Shown here in pieces: positions 33,857 to 48,900 of a stretch of DNA of 64,000 nucleotides. The translations under genes and the position numbers were made by a program. Numbering within the stretch: the first letter of the stretch is position 1; each line of letters starts with the position of its first letter. The notes under the pieces are model-generated. The model was not told the origin of the DNA, searched no databases, and worked only from the letters and a program-made list of their open reading frames with translations. The DNA lies in contig OX387197.1 in NCBI GenBank assembly GCA_947561715.1, positions 10,847,001 through 10,911,000 on the forward strand. The letters are read 5' to 3'. Source of the stretch: Ascidia mentula (taxonomy: Eukaryota; Chordata; Ascidiacea; Phlebobranchia; Ascidiidae).

Positions 33857-36800
33857 TCAAATCTAAACAAAAACATGCGTGGTGACACATTTTAGACATT
33901 ACAAACACCGAAGTTTTTTCTCCACATACCTGGGTGCAAATTTCGTTGTTTAACAAATTTTCGGACGCAACCACGTTCCCAAGAATGTACAGAAATCAGC
34001 TCACTAAATTATGAACTGCTGTTCAACATATCACAAGCTAAATATGTTGACCAGACACTCCGCTGGTCTTAATTTTTAGGCGACCTGACAAAAATAGATA
34101 GCGTCAGTTATGCATCACACTTTTAGTAAGCAACGCTCCCTAGCAGGCTTCCTAATACACTCCTGAGTCTCAATTCAGTCTGTTCTTCCTTCGAGTCGTC
34201 GGCGTGACGTGACAAACGCGTTGACACCGCGCTGTGCAGATGACTTCGTCACTGCATCCTATATAAGCGACTTAGTAACAGTGTTTTTTGAAGTGCTGGT
34301 GACTAATGCGACGCGTGGCGGTCACTCTGGGTCACGAAGTATTCTGGTGACCAAAACATATGGCCTTTGTTTTAAACTTCCCTCACCAATTCCCCTAAAA
34401 TTCTAACTATAAATATGCATGTGTTTAACGCGCTGATCATGCATTATGATGCAATTCCAAATAGTTACTAAACCATTCACATAACGTTTGTGGCGTTGTC
34501 ATTCGCGTATATCCCCCAGTAGACCTTATCCGTATGCAGGTGATAGAATATCGTCAAAGCACGTCTGAGCAATTTCCCCTTCAAACTCATTGTTCTTCCT
34601 GCACTGGAAAATAATCCACCCACGGCATACAGGGTCGATGAAGATTTCACTAAAATACGGAAACTGAACCAATCCGACCCACAACCGAGAAGTTGGCACA
34701 TGTATTATATTCAGGTCAACCTGAGAAGGTGAGCAGATGCTAAATGAAGATCCCCATTGTTTCAAATTACTTCCAAGGTTTGTTTTGGCGTAAATGTTTG
34801 TCGGATGTTTTTAATATATGTTCTAACAAAACAATTAACTTTCCGTGCAATGCATATGTTGCGAATGAGTTATTGTTCCTGAATGCGGGAATTTATGGTT
34901 ATCTTTAGTGCATCGCAAACTATATGAAGGGATTTCACCGGAAACCACTCAGTAGGCGATTTTGTGACGATGGATTTTATTTTTGTGGCTTTCATGTCAC
35001 GTCGTTAAAGTGCCTTTTGTATAGGGAAATCTTAACAAACATAACGTTCCAATCGGAACAACAAGAATATAATATAATATATCATTTACGGTGGCGGCAC
35101 GGAATACATTGAAATAATGCACGGAGACCTCTGGACACGACTGGTTTCAAAAAACTGGTGTTTGAGAACACACACTAACTTTGATTCAGCATTGTTAGAT
35201 TGCTCTTTAGGGGTATCAGAAGCAATCTTTTTATAAATACTGTACAAGCTTTGTCGGATTTTAGATTTTAAATTTCCGCCTAATTAACATTCTTGTGTAT
35301 AATGACGCTTTAAAATAAATCATTTTATTATGTCACTGTTGGAAACAAAATCTCGCCTACCATTTTGAAGTTGTGCCAAGAAACTTGAGGGAGCTGCTAT
35401 CGAAGGCAAGAGGACACATTTAAATGTTAGAGTGAAATGAATACAGCAGAAGAACATTTAACAATGCAGCAATACCGGGCGGTTATTGTGTCTGTGCTTT
35501 TGTGCAGTCTGGTCAGTTTCCAACTTTTTAAAACCAGGCATAAAAGATTTAATCGCGCATTTAGTGGTTGAACGTTGGTAACGGAATCCTAAAAGTATAC
35601 CTGACGGCCAAACGATTTTCTGTGGAAATTTGACATGATTCATAAGACAACGTCATATTCATTAGCCTAATAATATTGAGGTCAGCTAAACATGTTACAC
35701 ATTCACCGAACCTTTCCTTGTATGAATTATTCATAAAATTTCTAATTGTAAGTTACATTGACAGCAGTTGCTAAAAAAATCGCCGAACATACATGAATTT
35801 GGGGATGAAACAAAACTAAACATTGCCACAACTCCTCACGAACCCGTTTCATGAAACATTTCCATGCGCTCATTCACCCGTCTCATTTGTCTGTCATACA
35901 TCACTGGCATGCTAGTTGCCTTCAGTCTGCAGGTTTTCCGTTATGTGCAGAGAAGTCTGACGCACTTCATTGGTTTGAGGTACCTCAAGCTGCTACTATT
36001 CAAAACATGGCAAATTTTGCAATATTATAGATATTAAAGGGCAGCAAAATTTAAACAACTGTTTTTGGATTTGAAATTTATATTGTAGTTTTCTCGAGAG
36101 ATCTCTAGTGGTCTCTAGAGGAAAAAAATACATATATGTATAGCTCAGTGTAATAAATATATATACCAGGATTTAGAGTATGAATGTACGACTCCTGCTT
36201 GCAATTGTCAAATGTGAGTATATGTATAAAGGTGTGCAGCAGATCAATTGGTAGACTATTTGCGATTGTCTGTCCAAGTCTTGCAGGTTTCTGTGGGAAC
36301 GTTATGTTATTTTACACTTACACTGACGACATTTTGTCATTTCCTTTCTCTCTGCCTTACTGTATTTGTGCTCAGTTTCAAGGGCAATGTCTAAGACAAA
36401 TAAAAAAATATGCACCTAATATAAAATGTGCTCGTTATTGACGTTTGGATTTAGTTTGCTTCAGTTGGCCATCAGATTTGGTTTGTTAGTTAAATTTGTA
36501 TCAGGACCGGGTTTTTTTGTATTGTGTCACAAAAGCAAATCTATAGATGCCATTGCAAACACAAAATGTGACACTTCCATTTTTGTCGTGATTTCTGTTT
36601 TCGCTTGACGCTTGTTGTGTAAGCGGAAATATATCTATCTCTGTTTCAACCTATGCTAAGGTTTACGATGTACTCTAAGATATTTTTACAGTGCTTGTCT
36701 TTTGTATTCAAAATTAAAAGTTTTTGCAGGTTTTAGGTTAGTAGGCCAGCTTGCAAAAGAATAAAATCTGACAAAAATTTAATATCAGACACTTTTGATT

Positions 36801-36889
36801 TCACGTATCGGTTACCTCTAAGTTTTCGATACAGAGAAGAAGTTGTTACAGGAAATATAGATGCAAACCCGAGCACAAAAGAAACTCGT
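33857..36889. other. Intergenic region, no gene recognised
   Basis: About 3 kb of AT-rich sequence has no recognisable protein, RNA gene or family repeat. It contains the promoter of the long C1q transcript at its left end. Short open frames here lack splice context and homology, and I do not call them. Confidence 0.5.
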
Positions 36890-37690
<801 letters not shown>

Positions 37691-39364
37691 TGAATTTCAT
37701 TTGTAAGATGTCACCAAAACGGTTATCAGCAATGATGGGCGTCCACAGAGTTTACGAAATTAGGAAGGTGCTCCACGGACCCAAATAAGCTTAGAAACCG
37801 TGTATATATTCAAATGTAAAATTGATAAACCTTTTGCGACTAGCATGAGCGCTTCATTTCAAACTAAAAGCTACTTGATGAATTTCTTTTTTTGCTTCTG
37901 TCGATCTAACCGCGCCTGAGATTTTTAGGATATTATATGCTGTCATCGTGCAATGGACGAACATTTCTGTGAAAAAAAAAATTAGCAAGTGTAAACTTTT
38001 CTTTGTTTGTGGCTATTTCGATATGGACAGTCATTGGTTCCCCACTAGGTGCCGTCACCCTAAAAGGGTTGGGAAACACTTATATATACTTACTTTTATT
38101 ACGAGTGTATACATGGTAGTTATAATGTGATCTTTAAAGATTACGAATATAGCAGCTGTTTCGTTTGTATATTTTTTCGTAGTATTTTGATCAATCAATT
38201 TTAAACTGCACGTCGCTTTGAGTTTACAATTTAACGTAACAATTTCAATAAAGAAAGTTGAAGGAAAAAGTTAAGTCATTTCAGCTTCCAAACAACAAGT
38301 TAACCTTCTGCTACTGAAAATCATAAACATAGAAACAAATCGTACAGATTGTAAGTTTCTGGAAGCTTGCAACATTTTTCGTTGTGAATGTCGTCAAGAC
38401 CTAACTTCTCCACAGAAGGCGTAACGTGCCGTGACCAAGCATTCGGGAAGTTGTAAATTTAAGACGTTCTTTCATTACTCGGCGTCATGAAGAAAAAAGT
38501 GTTTGCTCACGGACAGAGGCGCACAACCAAGTCAACATACAACACGACTTTCGCTTGATAGTTAAAGTGTGTTTTGTGTAGATGTAAAAAGGCTAGTCAA
38601 ATCAAAGATTATGCCAATTGTTTGAATTGCAGTCGACGCAAGGATAAATAGATTTGAACACTTGAACATTTAGCGTTTTGTTCCTGTTGTCTTTCAGGAA
38701 TGGAACAATCGTGACGATTTGATTCTATATTTTGTGGTAAAATTGCATCATTGCTATCCGTGACGCAACAGACGCGTACACTAGGAAGTCGCCTCAATCA
38801 AGACAAACCTATTCGTTAGTCTGTTAACGTTTGAAAACGCAAATTTAACAAAATTTAGATTCAGGAACTGTATATCCTTATTTTAGTAAAGCTATTGTTA
38901 GGTGCTTAACAAAGCATTTGTTGCGGGTCTGAGCACTAAGAAGATTGCGTAATTGTTATGCACGTTTTCCACTACTCTTTTCCACACTGCGTGGCAATTC
39001 CAGTGACAGATGTTTGGTTATTTCGTGCGTGCTAGCTGCGAAGACTGAGACGTTAATTGCAAGAGTTGGCATTAAAATCGATGAAACGCTGGTTTACTGT
39101 TGGAGGTCGCAGGGCTACTTCGTTAAACGTTAAACCTCAGGGGTGCTGTTTTCAGTTATATCCGTTCGATCTACATGCTACTTCAAGTCTCATGCAAATT
39201 CAAAAAAGCAGAACAGGCAGCTGTTCTGATTTTCAGCGAAGGAAAGCATTAATGGGAGGTCTTTTTGTTTAGTCTATTGCAGTAGCCATACTTAAATAGC
39301 AATTTATGTTAAATTCAAGTTGCTGACGCGCTTTCTATGATATATTTGTTTTGGGCGAGTGGAT
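37691..39364. other. Intergenic region upstream of FCHO
   Basis: No gene is recognised. An AATAAA-like site (about 38248) may belong to the zinc-finger relic. The right end leads into the candidate alternative first exon of FCHO. Confidence 0.45.
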
Positions 39365-39562
39365 ATGACGCAAAAAAGCGACTCCAACATTCCGAACGTT
39401 TTGTCTCCAGTCGTACAAGGAGCTTTTGTCAATAAAGGGCTCGTTCCCGATCGTCAACAGAAGAATATTGGAAGTTTGCCAACAACACCTACCCACAACA
39501 CTTTAGTTGTTGCAGCCACACATGGCTCTGGACATTCGACACCAGCTAAAGAAAATAAGCAT
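39365..39562 (+). other. Possible alternative first coding exon (66 codons) upstream of FCHO
   Basis: The sequence opens with ATG, reads MTQKSDSNIPNVLSPVVQG and continues for 66 codons rich in threonine, proline and histidine. It ends in phase 0 at a strong donor (CAT before GTAAGT). FCHO exon 2 (40448) also begins in phase 0, so direct joining would give an FCHO form with a different N-terminus lacking the first F-BAR residues (FAQHFW). It may instead be a non-coding leader or an exon of an unrelated transcript. No homology was recognised. Confidence 0.35.
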
Positions 39563-39968
39563 GTAAGTAGCCTTCACCCTAATAATACCTCCACAGTTCA
39601 CTGATGTACAAGATAAAGATCACTTACCGCATACATACCGTGGTAAAGTTTTGTTGTTCATATCTGTAAATTATTTCCGGTTTGCGTCAACCACGTAGTA
39701 GAGTGGGCACGAATCCAAAGAAACGAGAATCTCCCGGTGTTCGTTTGTAGGTTACGTTACATTAGGCAAGGTATCCCGACAACCCAACTGTGACTCAACA
39801 GGAACTTTCATTTGCTGACATATGATATGTGGGGTCGGTGTAGTATTTTATTCAAACCAAATGCTTGTTGGATTTTGAAGTTATTGGAATTAGCAGTTTG
39901 TCTTAATTATCAGTGACCAAATCTTTAATGAGTTACCGTAGTCAAATAATTTGACCTAAACACGGATT

Positions 39969-42900
39969 ATGGTAGACTTATTAGACGGGTTTACGTTCGG
40001 GCCTACCCCTGTTGGCCCTGTATATGACACCATTGCAGACGATCATTTTGCCCAGCATTTTTGGGTAAGTTACTGCTTAAATATAGTACCAATTGAAAGT
40101 AACCATATTCTAAATTCTATACACACAGACTCTGTCATTTTGCAACGTAAAAATTCCTAAATAAATAATGATTTATAAAACTTATTACAATGATATGCCA
40201 AATCAAATAATTTAAAGACAGTTAGTACGAAAGAATTAACTAATACATTATTTAAATGCAATCATTAGCTAATCTTGGCATTCAATATGATTCGATGAAC
40301 AAAATTGTCCACACAAACTACAAAACTTTCCAATCTGTTTAATATGATGTATGTTTATCATCCTTTTTCATGACAGCCATGACATGCCTGGCAACCACTT
40401 AATAGTTACTGTAAACTTTTCATTATTTTTAATGTCAATCGTTTTAGGGGGATAAAAATCTTGGATTTAGTGTTCTCTACCATAACATGAAACAAGGACA
40501 AGCTGCTGTTAAATTTCTCCAAGAATTGTTAAGAGAAAGGTATTGCAGTTGTTAAAGTACTGTCAGATATCAATAGATACAGCAAATAACCTCAGTAATT
40601 TTTTTTTTATTCAGTGCCAATACAGAAGATATTTATGCTAAACATCTAGCAAAGCTTGCGAAGCAAGCCTCAAATGTACCAGCTGTCGGGTGAGTGTTAA
40701 TGTGCATTATTGTCATCTTGGAAACTTGTAATATCTAATCATGAATTAATGGTTAAAACAATGTGGGAATTTATGCTGATACCATAAATTATGCATGAAG
40801 AGTTGTTTCTGCCAGATAGCCAGACAAACATTAGTCGAATTTTATTTCCAGCTGCACAAAAAACTTTCCATATTCTTGTGGTATCAACTTAATTGCCCAT
40901 AGTTCTAGGTTTTTGTTGTGTTACAATTTGTGTTTCTGTAATGTGCAATGTTTTGTAACTTGTGGTTAGGGCTGTGTTTGGCAGTTGAATATCAATAAGA
41001 ATGTTGTCTTCCAATAGAACTCTTGCTCCAATGTTTGACATTGTCAAAGTAATGGCAGAAAAACTGTCAAGCTGTCATGTGGATGTTGTTCTCAAACTAC
41101 ATGATGTAATAAAAGAACTGTCAAAGTATTTGGAAGAACAGAAAGGCAAACATAAACAGGTATGTCATCACAACTTTTTTAAGGTTAGATTTAGGATATC
41201 GCTCTGTCCCAGGCATAACTTTTCAAGAGAATATTTTGATTTTTTTTTGATTAGCTGCTTGTTTACAAACTATATATAAACTCAATAAATTCTGTAATTT
41301 TTTTTGTGAGGGACTTTATTTTGTATTTTGCAATCAACTAAATCAATCTTTTCAAAAGATAATTTAACCTTTTTATCTTGTAATGTATGTTGGAAATTCT
41401 GCACCATAACCCCTAAGAAGGTCTGCCAGATTGTAGGCAAAATGTCAGTTTATTAAATGTTAACTTATTACCTTGAATGGGGAGCAGACGAGCAGTAAAT
41501 GTTGTCATGCCAGGCAGCAACAGTTGCAATAGATGACAAATATTTTGACATAAAGATGACCCAACATACATACAAAAATTGTAAAAAATTACGCATGGTC
41601 TGTCTTTAGGTTAAAGATGAATTGAGTGGGACTGTTGATGCCCTTAATGTTATCCAGTCCACTGCAAATACACTAAAGAGAAGCAAAGAAAAATATCACC
41701 AGCAATGTAGTGATGCAGAGAGGCTGAGAAAATCTGGTGCTCTTCAGAAAGACATAGAAAAGGTGATGTGCTAACTAGCTAAACATGTGTTTTCTACCAA
41801 CAATATTACATACAATACTCAGTACACAAGTCAACCATAGTAAACTTTGGGTAACTTATCAATGTGTGTGAATTAAACAGAAGTAGTTTTGTTTCCATTG
41901 GTTGAGTTAATCAGATGATTATAAAAGTTATTGGAATGTGACAGATAGGAAACATATATGTATTTCATATGACGGTTGTCCTTTGTGGTACGCTGCGGTT
42001 TTAACTTCTGGTTACTGATGAGTAGGGAATTGAGTAGGGCTTACCTCATATGTGTATATGGTTAAACCCTATGTTAAATATTGTAAGGGGTATAAACCTT
42101 GTATTGCGATGTAACAATTTTCTTTTTATCTTTCCAAGTTGTCAGTTTCTTACTACTTGTATACAAATAGCCATTACTTGGCCATACAAGCTACAAACTG
42201 ACAAATATAGCTTCAACATACAATAACATGTTTTTTTTTGGTTTAGGCTGAGGCAAAGTCAAAAAAATCTAGTGATGAATACAGACAATTGGTGGGTAAA
42301 TATTCCGGCATTCGACAAGACTTTGAGCAAAAAATGACTGAGAGTGCCAAGGTAAATTTCTTAGCTTGTCAGGCCAAATCAGAATATGTTGTCAATGTGC
42401 TATCTATACACTGTAATTTATATTTCATGAAAATGGTAATTTAGATCAAAACTTGTAAACAAAATATTTTACATTGCGAAAGTTTGCCAAAACAAAGAAG
42501 ACATGGTAGTCACTAATGTAATATTGGCAACTGGCAAGAAGAAGACAAATAATGTTTCAAAAATTGTATTACTGCGATCTACTGCGATTATTATCTACCG
42601 CACCATACATAACAATTACATTTAACTATAAAAATATTATTTTATATAGTAATGGTTTGCTGTATTGACGGTAGATATCAAATATTTATATCATAAAACA
42701 GAACTTAATCCTGTTGATATATGATGTGCGGTCTCATTGTTAACAATTGATTGTATAGTAGGTAATGTATTGCCCTTATTTGACCAACACTATTTCCTTA
42801 TGTATGACCAGTTGACCACCGCACTGCCAGTTCTCTCAAAATGTCACAGGGAGACTTTGCCTGAATTGTTGTTTAATTAATCTTTTGTATTTTAAGTATA

Positions 42901-45900
42901 TATCATTTTGTCAATTGCTTATCGCAAATAGTTAACTTGATTTTACTTCCTACTTGACACTTATCCACCAACCTTCAGTGGCCAGTGACCAATCTTACTT
43001 CTAATGACTCTGTTTAAACATGGGGTGGGGGTATTCTGTTTGTACAGCAAATATCTCCCAGATATGATGTATGTTTGTGTTGGTGCAGAGATTTCAAGAT
43101 GTGGAGGAAGCTCACTTGAAACATATGAAGTCTGTGTTGGAATCCTACATACTTTCATATGAGAATGCCAATGTTTTGGTCAACCAGGTATATTGTCATA
43201 TAGTAGCTTACATTGTTTTCACTTCAGTGATTAGTGTGTTAGGCATGAGTCATAAACCCCTTGTGTTGGCTACACTGTAGTGCTTTTTAACAAAACTGTA
43301 TGGAACGAGAAGCTTGATCACACAAAATCAGACATTCCTAATCATTTTTGCAAGAAGTTGTGTAACATGTTTGTTCCCATCAACAAAATAAGTATCTTGT
43401 CATTGGAACCTTGTTAGCCTATCTGTTATAAAGATAATTCATTTATTGAAATAATGTATTTCTATGTTGGTAATTTTGACTGTTGACATTTGAAGGTTCA
43501 CCAAGAGTTCAGAAGGCAAGTAAATGAGCATACAGCAGATATATTGGTTAAACAATTCAGTGAGGCCAAAGGAACTGGAACTGAAAAACCAGGTAAATGG
43601 ATGTTTGAACCCTTTTCACAAGTACATTTTAAGTATATATGCTAATCGTGTAGTGCATCATACATCAAGACATCAATTTTATTTGTAATTTTTGAATACA
43701 TATAAATTTTGCTCCAAGGCAACTTATGTGGCCAACTGTGGTTGTTTTATTGGTTCATTTACCCTCGTAATATAACCTTACCAAGGAAGTGTTTTGTTTT
43801 GAAGGCCCTATTGTGTTTGAAGAATGTGACCTTAGTTCAGTAGTTGTCGATACACCCGTAAATGGGGGAACCACCGATGATTCAAATCCTGCCCCACCAA
43901 GTAAACCAAGCACCCGATTGCCCATTGGTTTGCCTTTTCGCAGAAAAAAGGGGGTCAGTCGAAAAGCACACAAGGATACAAGCAGTGCTGGAAGCAAAGA
44001 AGCTGATAGGGACGTGGAGTCCATGTGAGTAGTTACTTTGTTTTGATTGAGTAGACAGGAAAGTGGCCAGAACACACTGTGACCGACCAAAATGTTTTGT
44101 TGTTTCAGTGAGTCTCCCGACAAGGACAACAGTGTCGTGAGTTAAATTTTAACATAGAGAAATAATTAATTCCGATAAATTCCTCTTTCAAACAAGAATT
44201 TAAAATAAACTCACAGTTTTCCGCAACACAAAATCACAACATATTTACATTGGAATATTTAGGGTTTACAGTTTGGTCAATGTTACCTTGAAATGCTTAA
44301 AGCTTATGTGCATTTTTATAATTTTTAACTACCTTCTGGCTTGATGTATTAATATTGCTACAAAATGTATTCTTTCAATGTATGTTGTATAGTCTTGATT
44401 GTACCTCATTTCCTCATTCATGAATATTATGTTTTATTTCCAAGTTCTGAGACATGTGATACTGTTGCTGAACAACTTAGGAGCTTACAGGGTTTATTAT
44501 TATGTTGTTTGCAGAAAATTGATGAGGAGGGCTTTACTATACGACCTGAAACCCCCAAGGCAAGTCACAATGCAGTATATGCATGTTGTTAACACGGCTG
44601 GTTATGTGTTTCTATAAGGGCGTTTTCATTCTTGCAGAGTTCTAAAAACAGCTGGGGGTTTGATTCAAGTGGTTCCGATTCTGATTCAGATGATTACACA
44701 GCCCGAAAAATCCATGTGAAAATTAATCCCAAAGAAGAGGTTCTGACCTACTCTTATTTTTTTAACGTGTTGTGCTGCTATGTGTATTTGTGCTAGTCCT
44801 AATTATCTGTACATTTTTTAAGCAATAGTTCCCCTTTTCTCTTATGACTTGTACAGTTTGTGAACAGACTGTACTACTTTTTGTCTGTATGATTCATCAA
44901 ATATTTGTTACCCAAAATGTGTAATTTCTCAAGAAAATTTAGAGCCAAACTGCACCTGTTTAGAAGATATACTAGCAGTTCAACAGTTTCTTTTTACTTT
45001 TAGGCTGTGGCTGAATCTGCAGGTAGTGACATGGAAACGTTGAATGCAATCACCAGAAATTTGACTCTGAATTCACCCACACCTATTGTAAGTAACAAAC
45101 TTCACACAGGAGGTTTTAAATGATTTAAATGGACACGAATTTATTTTGTCACTATTTGCATGCTTACTTTAGCGGAACGTCTATGTATTCCAGAGTCCAG
45201 TAAGTATTTTGTGTCCAGTCTAATGTGTGTTTACAAAGGCTACAGTTTACATTGATGCAAAGTATTTGGAGAATCACATTGATTTATTTGACACCTAAGG
45301 ATACCTTTTGTTTTTATTGCAGGGCGGAAAAAGACTGTCTCGTAAGTATTTAACTTGTCATTCCACCAAAGTTGTCTTCCAATTTTTGCTCCTGAAAGAC
45401 GAATGCGTTTTCGTAACTTTTAAAGTTTAAATCCAGGGCGAAAGTCTGAGCAGAGGAAACAAGCGAAACCACCAGCAATAGCGCCACGCAGACAGATCAA
45501 CTCCTTGTCAGACGGCGCAGAGCTTAGTGATGGTAGCCAGGACTTAGTAAAGTCACCATCCAGAGGCAGCCACCAGTCGACTAACGAGGCGTTTGTGCCA
45601 TCGCCGTTAGGTACCCCTGTTAAACTGCGCAAGTCCACTCCAGTACAGCTGTCCGGGGCCGTCAAAGTGCTTCCGCTGCAGAGCCGTTCTCAAAGAAATA
45701 GTCCCTCAACTTCTCCTAGAAATATTCCGGTTCCAAAGCCGCGATTGTCCATCTCTGAGTCGTCTTCCAAGCTAGTTCCACCAAGACTTACAGAAAACAG
45801 ATTTTCTACTGTGTTCGTACCATACGATCCTTCAGACGAAGGACGCAAGGAACAACCGGTTGCGAGACCACGCTTGCAAATACCTGAGCCTATTCCCGAA

Positions 45901-48900
45901 GGCAGTGCGGAAAATTGTCCGTCTGCGTCAAAAAGTGTCGATGACTTTGAGGAACGGCGTTCGTTCATAAGCGCCAGGTCAGGTGGAGCAACTCACGTTC
46001 CCTCTAAGTCGGAACTAAATCTCTCCCTTCGTCACTTGGTTGAATCCACCGAGCTTCCGATGACGTCATTGATCGAGAGCGAAACGTCACGTGACTGTGC
46101 TTCGGACGACGGCGAGAAACCTGGATCGTGGGTCAGCTTTGGAAAAGATAAAACGCAGAAAGATAGAAATCATGGCAGTAAGAAGTCCAGTGTTAGATGA
46201 ATGTTTTACTTTGGTTTAAATTGGGAAGGGCATGCCTGGTTAGTTTGTACCCGAGATTTTGCCAGGGATATTTTCAGTTGTTTGCCAGTATTTCACTGGA
46301 ACCGGTGTCGTTAGTGATTGGTTTTAATTTCGTTCTTAGTTTTAAGATCAAGGTCGAGTGAAATCGGTTTATTTTTTTATTTTCGTAACAAATGCATGCA
46401 GATTGTAAACTTTGAAGTGTTGCAACAGAGATTAACATTTTTATTTACAATAATCGGAGGTTGGTCGGCGTTTCTTGATTTTTCACATTTTTTTTAACTT
46501 TTAATGCCGTCAGTGCCTTGAGACAAAATGTAACAAAACAAACTTCGCGTTTCAGCCAACTACAGTCATTCTAACAAGAGCAAGGAGTCGCCTGCGGAAA
46601 AATCGTAAGTAAACAAGTAATTTCGCCTCTGACTATTTGTGAAATACATCTTTCCCGAACAGAGAAAAGTCGCTTACAGACGAGCTTATGGACTTGTTCG
46701 GCAATAACACTTCCAACAACGCTCCAAATGCCCCGAGCAAAAATGCAGTCGTAACTGCACCGATGACAAGCAACAGCAGTGACGCCCTTGCAGGGTTGTT
46801 TGCCTCCAAACCAGAATCGCCCGCCACCGCAGCTAAGAACGTCCACCCCACAACTTCAAGTTTGCCACAATCTTCTTCAAACGTCTCGCTCAACAACCTC
46901 TTTATAATGCCATGTAAGTTTACTGGTGACCCCCAGGTCAAAATTACTCTTTGAGGGATGCAAAAATTAACAAACAATAGTACAAAATCAATGTGATTTT
47001 CACCCACAAACATGGTAGTGGCTAGTATAACTCTTTTTTTCAATGTGTACAGCTGCAGAGAAGGAAGAAACTTCGAACGGATCACCAGGTAATGGGCTGA
47101 TGATGCCTGTACTGGAGTCCGCTGACAAAGTTGGATCAACAAGACCGACCGAACTCTCGTTGTCCAATGCTCACAACAAGACACCGACAGGTTGGATCCT
47201 AGACTAACGGCCGCTAAGTGTTTTGTGTGGTAGACTGCGTTGACCCGAACTCCCATATCCCAATGCTTTCGTGTAGTTAAAAACCTCGAAAATATAGTCC
47301 AATAGCTGCCAATTTGGTGGTTAACATATGCAGACGTTTCAAACATAACTGTGTTACTTTTTGAGTGCAGAGAATGAACACAGTTTTGTTCGAAAGTTTT
47401 GCATCTGGCATTTTTATGGCTCTGGGGTTTGGTTTCAGTATTTTGCACCCAGTTGAAAACGTACGGACAAATTGCGTACATTTAAACTAAGCTTGCAAAG
47501 ATGCCACGGAATTGCATCATTTTATTGTGTTATAATTTTGGGAACAAGTTTTAAAACTTCTGTCCTAACAATAGCCATGTATTTCAGCCACGCCATCTGC
47601 GCCACTCGCGTCGTCTGAAAGCTGGTCCTCCCTATCTTCTGTAGGGGGCACAACGCCGATGGACAGTTTCGCCTCTTCCCGAGGTCCCAGTCCTTTACCC
47701 TTAATGCACGGCGACCCTATTCCCATAGCAGTCGCCTTCACCGAAACTGTCAACGCTTACTTCAAAGGAGCCGACGAGCAGAGGTATGCTCGGGTTAAAT
47801 TGCATTGACTATTTAATTGTATTACACATTTGTTGACTTTTGAGCAATAAGGCAAAAATTGGGAGAAAAACTTGAAACAAAAAACGAAGACATTATATTG
47901 TCATCAACTCACTGTAATAATCAACAAGCGTTAACTTTTGTAGCAAATGTATGGTGAAAATCTCCGGGGAAATGCAGATATCTTTCCCTGCTGGAATCGT
48001 ACGAGCTTTTACCTCCAATCCGAACCCAGCCGTGCTCAGTTTCAAGGTCAAAGGCTGTCCATCAGTGAACGACTTTACTCCTCACCCTACTTTGTTATTT
48101 GCGTAAGCGACTCATTGCTATGTTTATTTTGCCTGTTTGCTGTAAGTGTTTTTTTCGCGTGAGTCTGTGGCTGACCAAGTTCGAAATCGGTGAACGCACG
48201 TTTAACTAATTAACTGCATTTATTGTTTAACTGCACAACTGCATTACAGTTTGATGCCATTGAGGTGTTGGACTGTTGTTTACGCGAGGTTTATATTTTT
48301 GTGTAGTGACAGTTCCGATCCAGCTCACCATAACTTCTGGTTCAACATGCCGGCGTTGACGGCGCACGTCAAAAAGATGGCCGACGCAAACCCCAACTCC
48401 CCGTATTACAACATTCAGATACTGACATATCAGGTGAGCCTAAGCAGTGCAATTGCACAGACGTGTCGACGACATTGTCCATTATCCCAGTTTATTACAA
48501 CACAGCACATACTTGTTGCCGAGGTTTCCGATCCGTATGCAAACATTCCCGCATACTTTATGTGTTTACGAACTCGACAATGCAAACTTGGACTGTCGTT
48601 ATGCAACGGTTCATTCTTGTGGGTTACAAAGTGTACCCGCATTCCATCTGAATATGATTTCTATTAATAAGTTCGAAAATTCAGTCATTGTTCTCTGAAA
48701 TACATCTGAAACTGTTAAGTGTTGGATATATTTCCGTGTGTTGTGTATCATCGCATTGTAGTTATAAACATATCAAGATTTTAACAACATCTGATCACTC
48801 ACGAGCGTGGCGCCACCAAACGATTGTTTTGATACGTTGGTCGTATTGAATTATACCGTAAAGCGCTGTCAAACAAATTTTTTTCTTTATTTTTCAGATG

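Noticed and set aside
44440-44514. An extra FCHO exon between exons 10 and 11
   Set aside because: A TTTCCAAG acceptor-like site exists, but the direct join already matches the vertebrate FCHO order, and the segment has no good donor.
45690-45968. Minus-strand frame inside the large FCHO exon
   Set aside because: It is a shadow of the FCHO exon 16 reading frame, which has the right splice phases and family context.
46633-47481. 282-residue minus-strand frame opposite FCHO exons 18-19
   Set aside because: It covers FCHO coding exons and introns without respecting their borders and shows no domain; chance frame.
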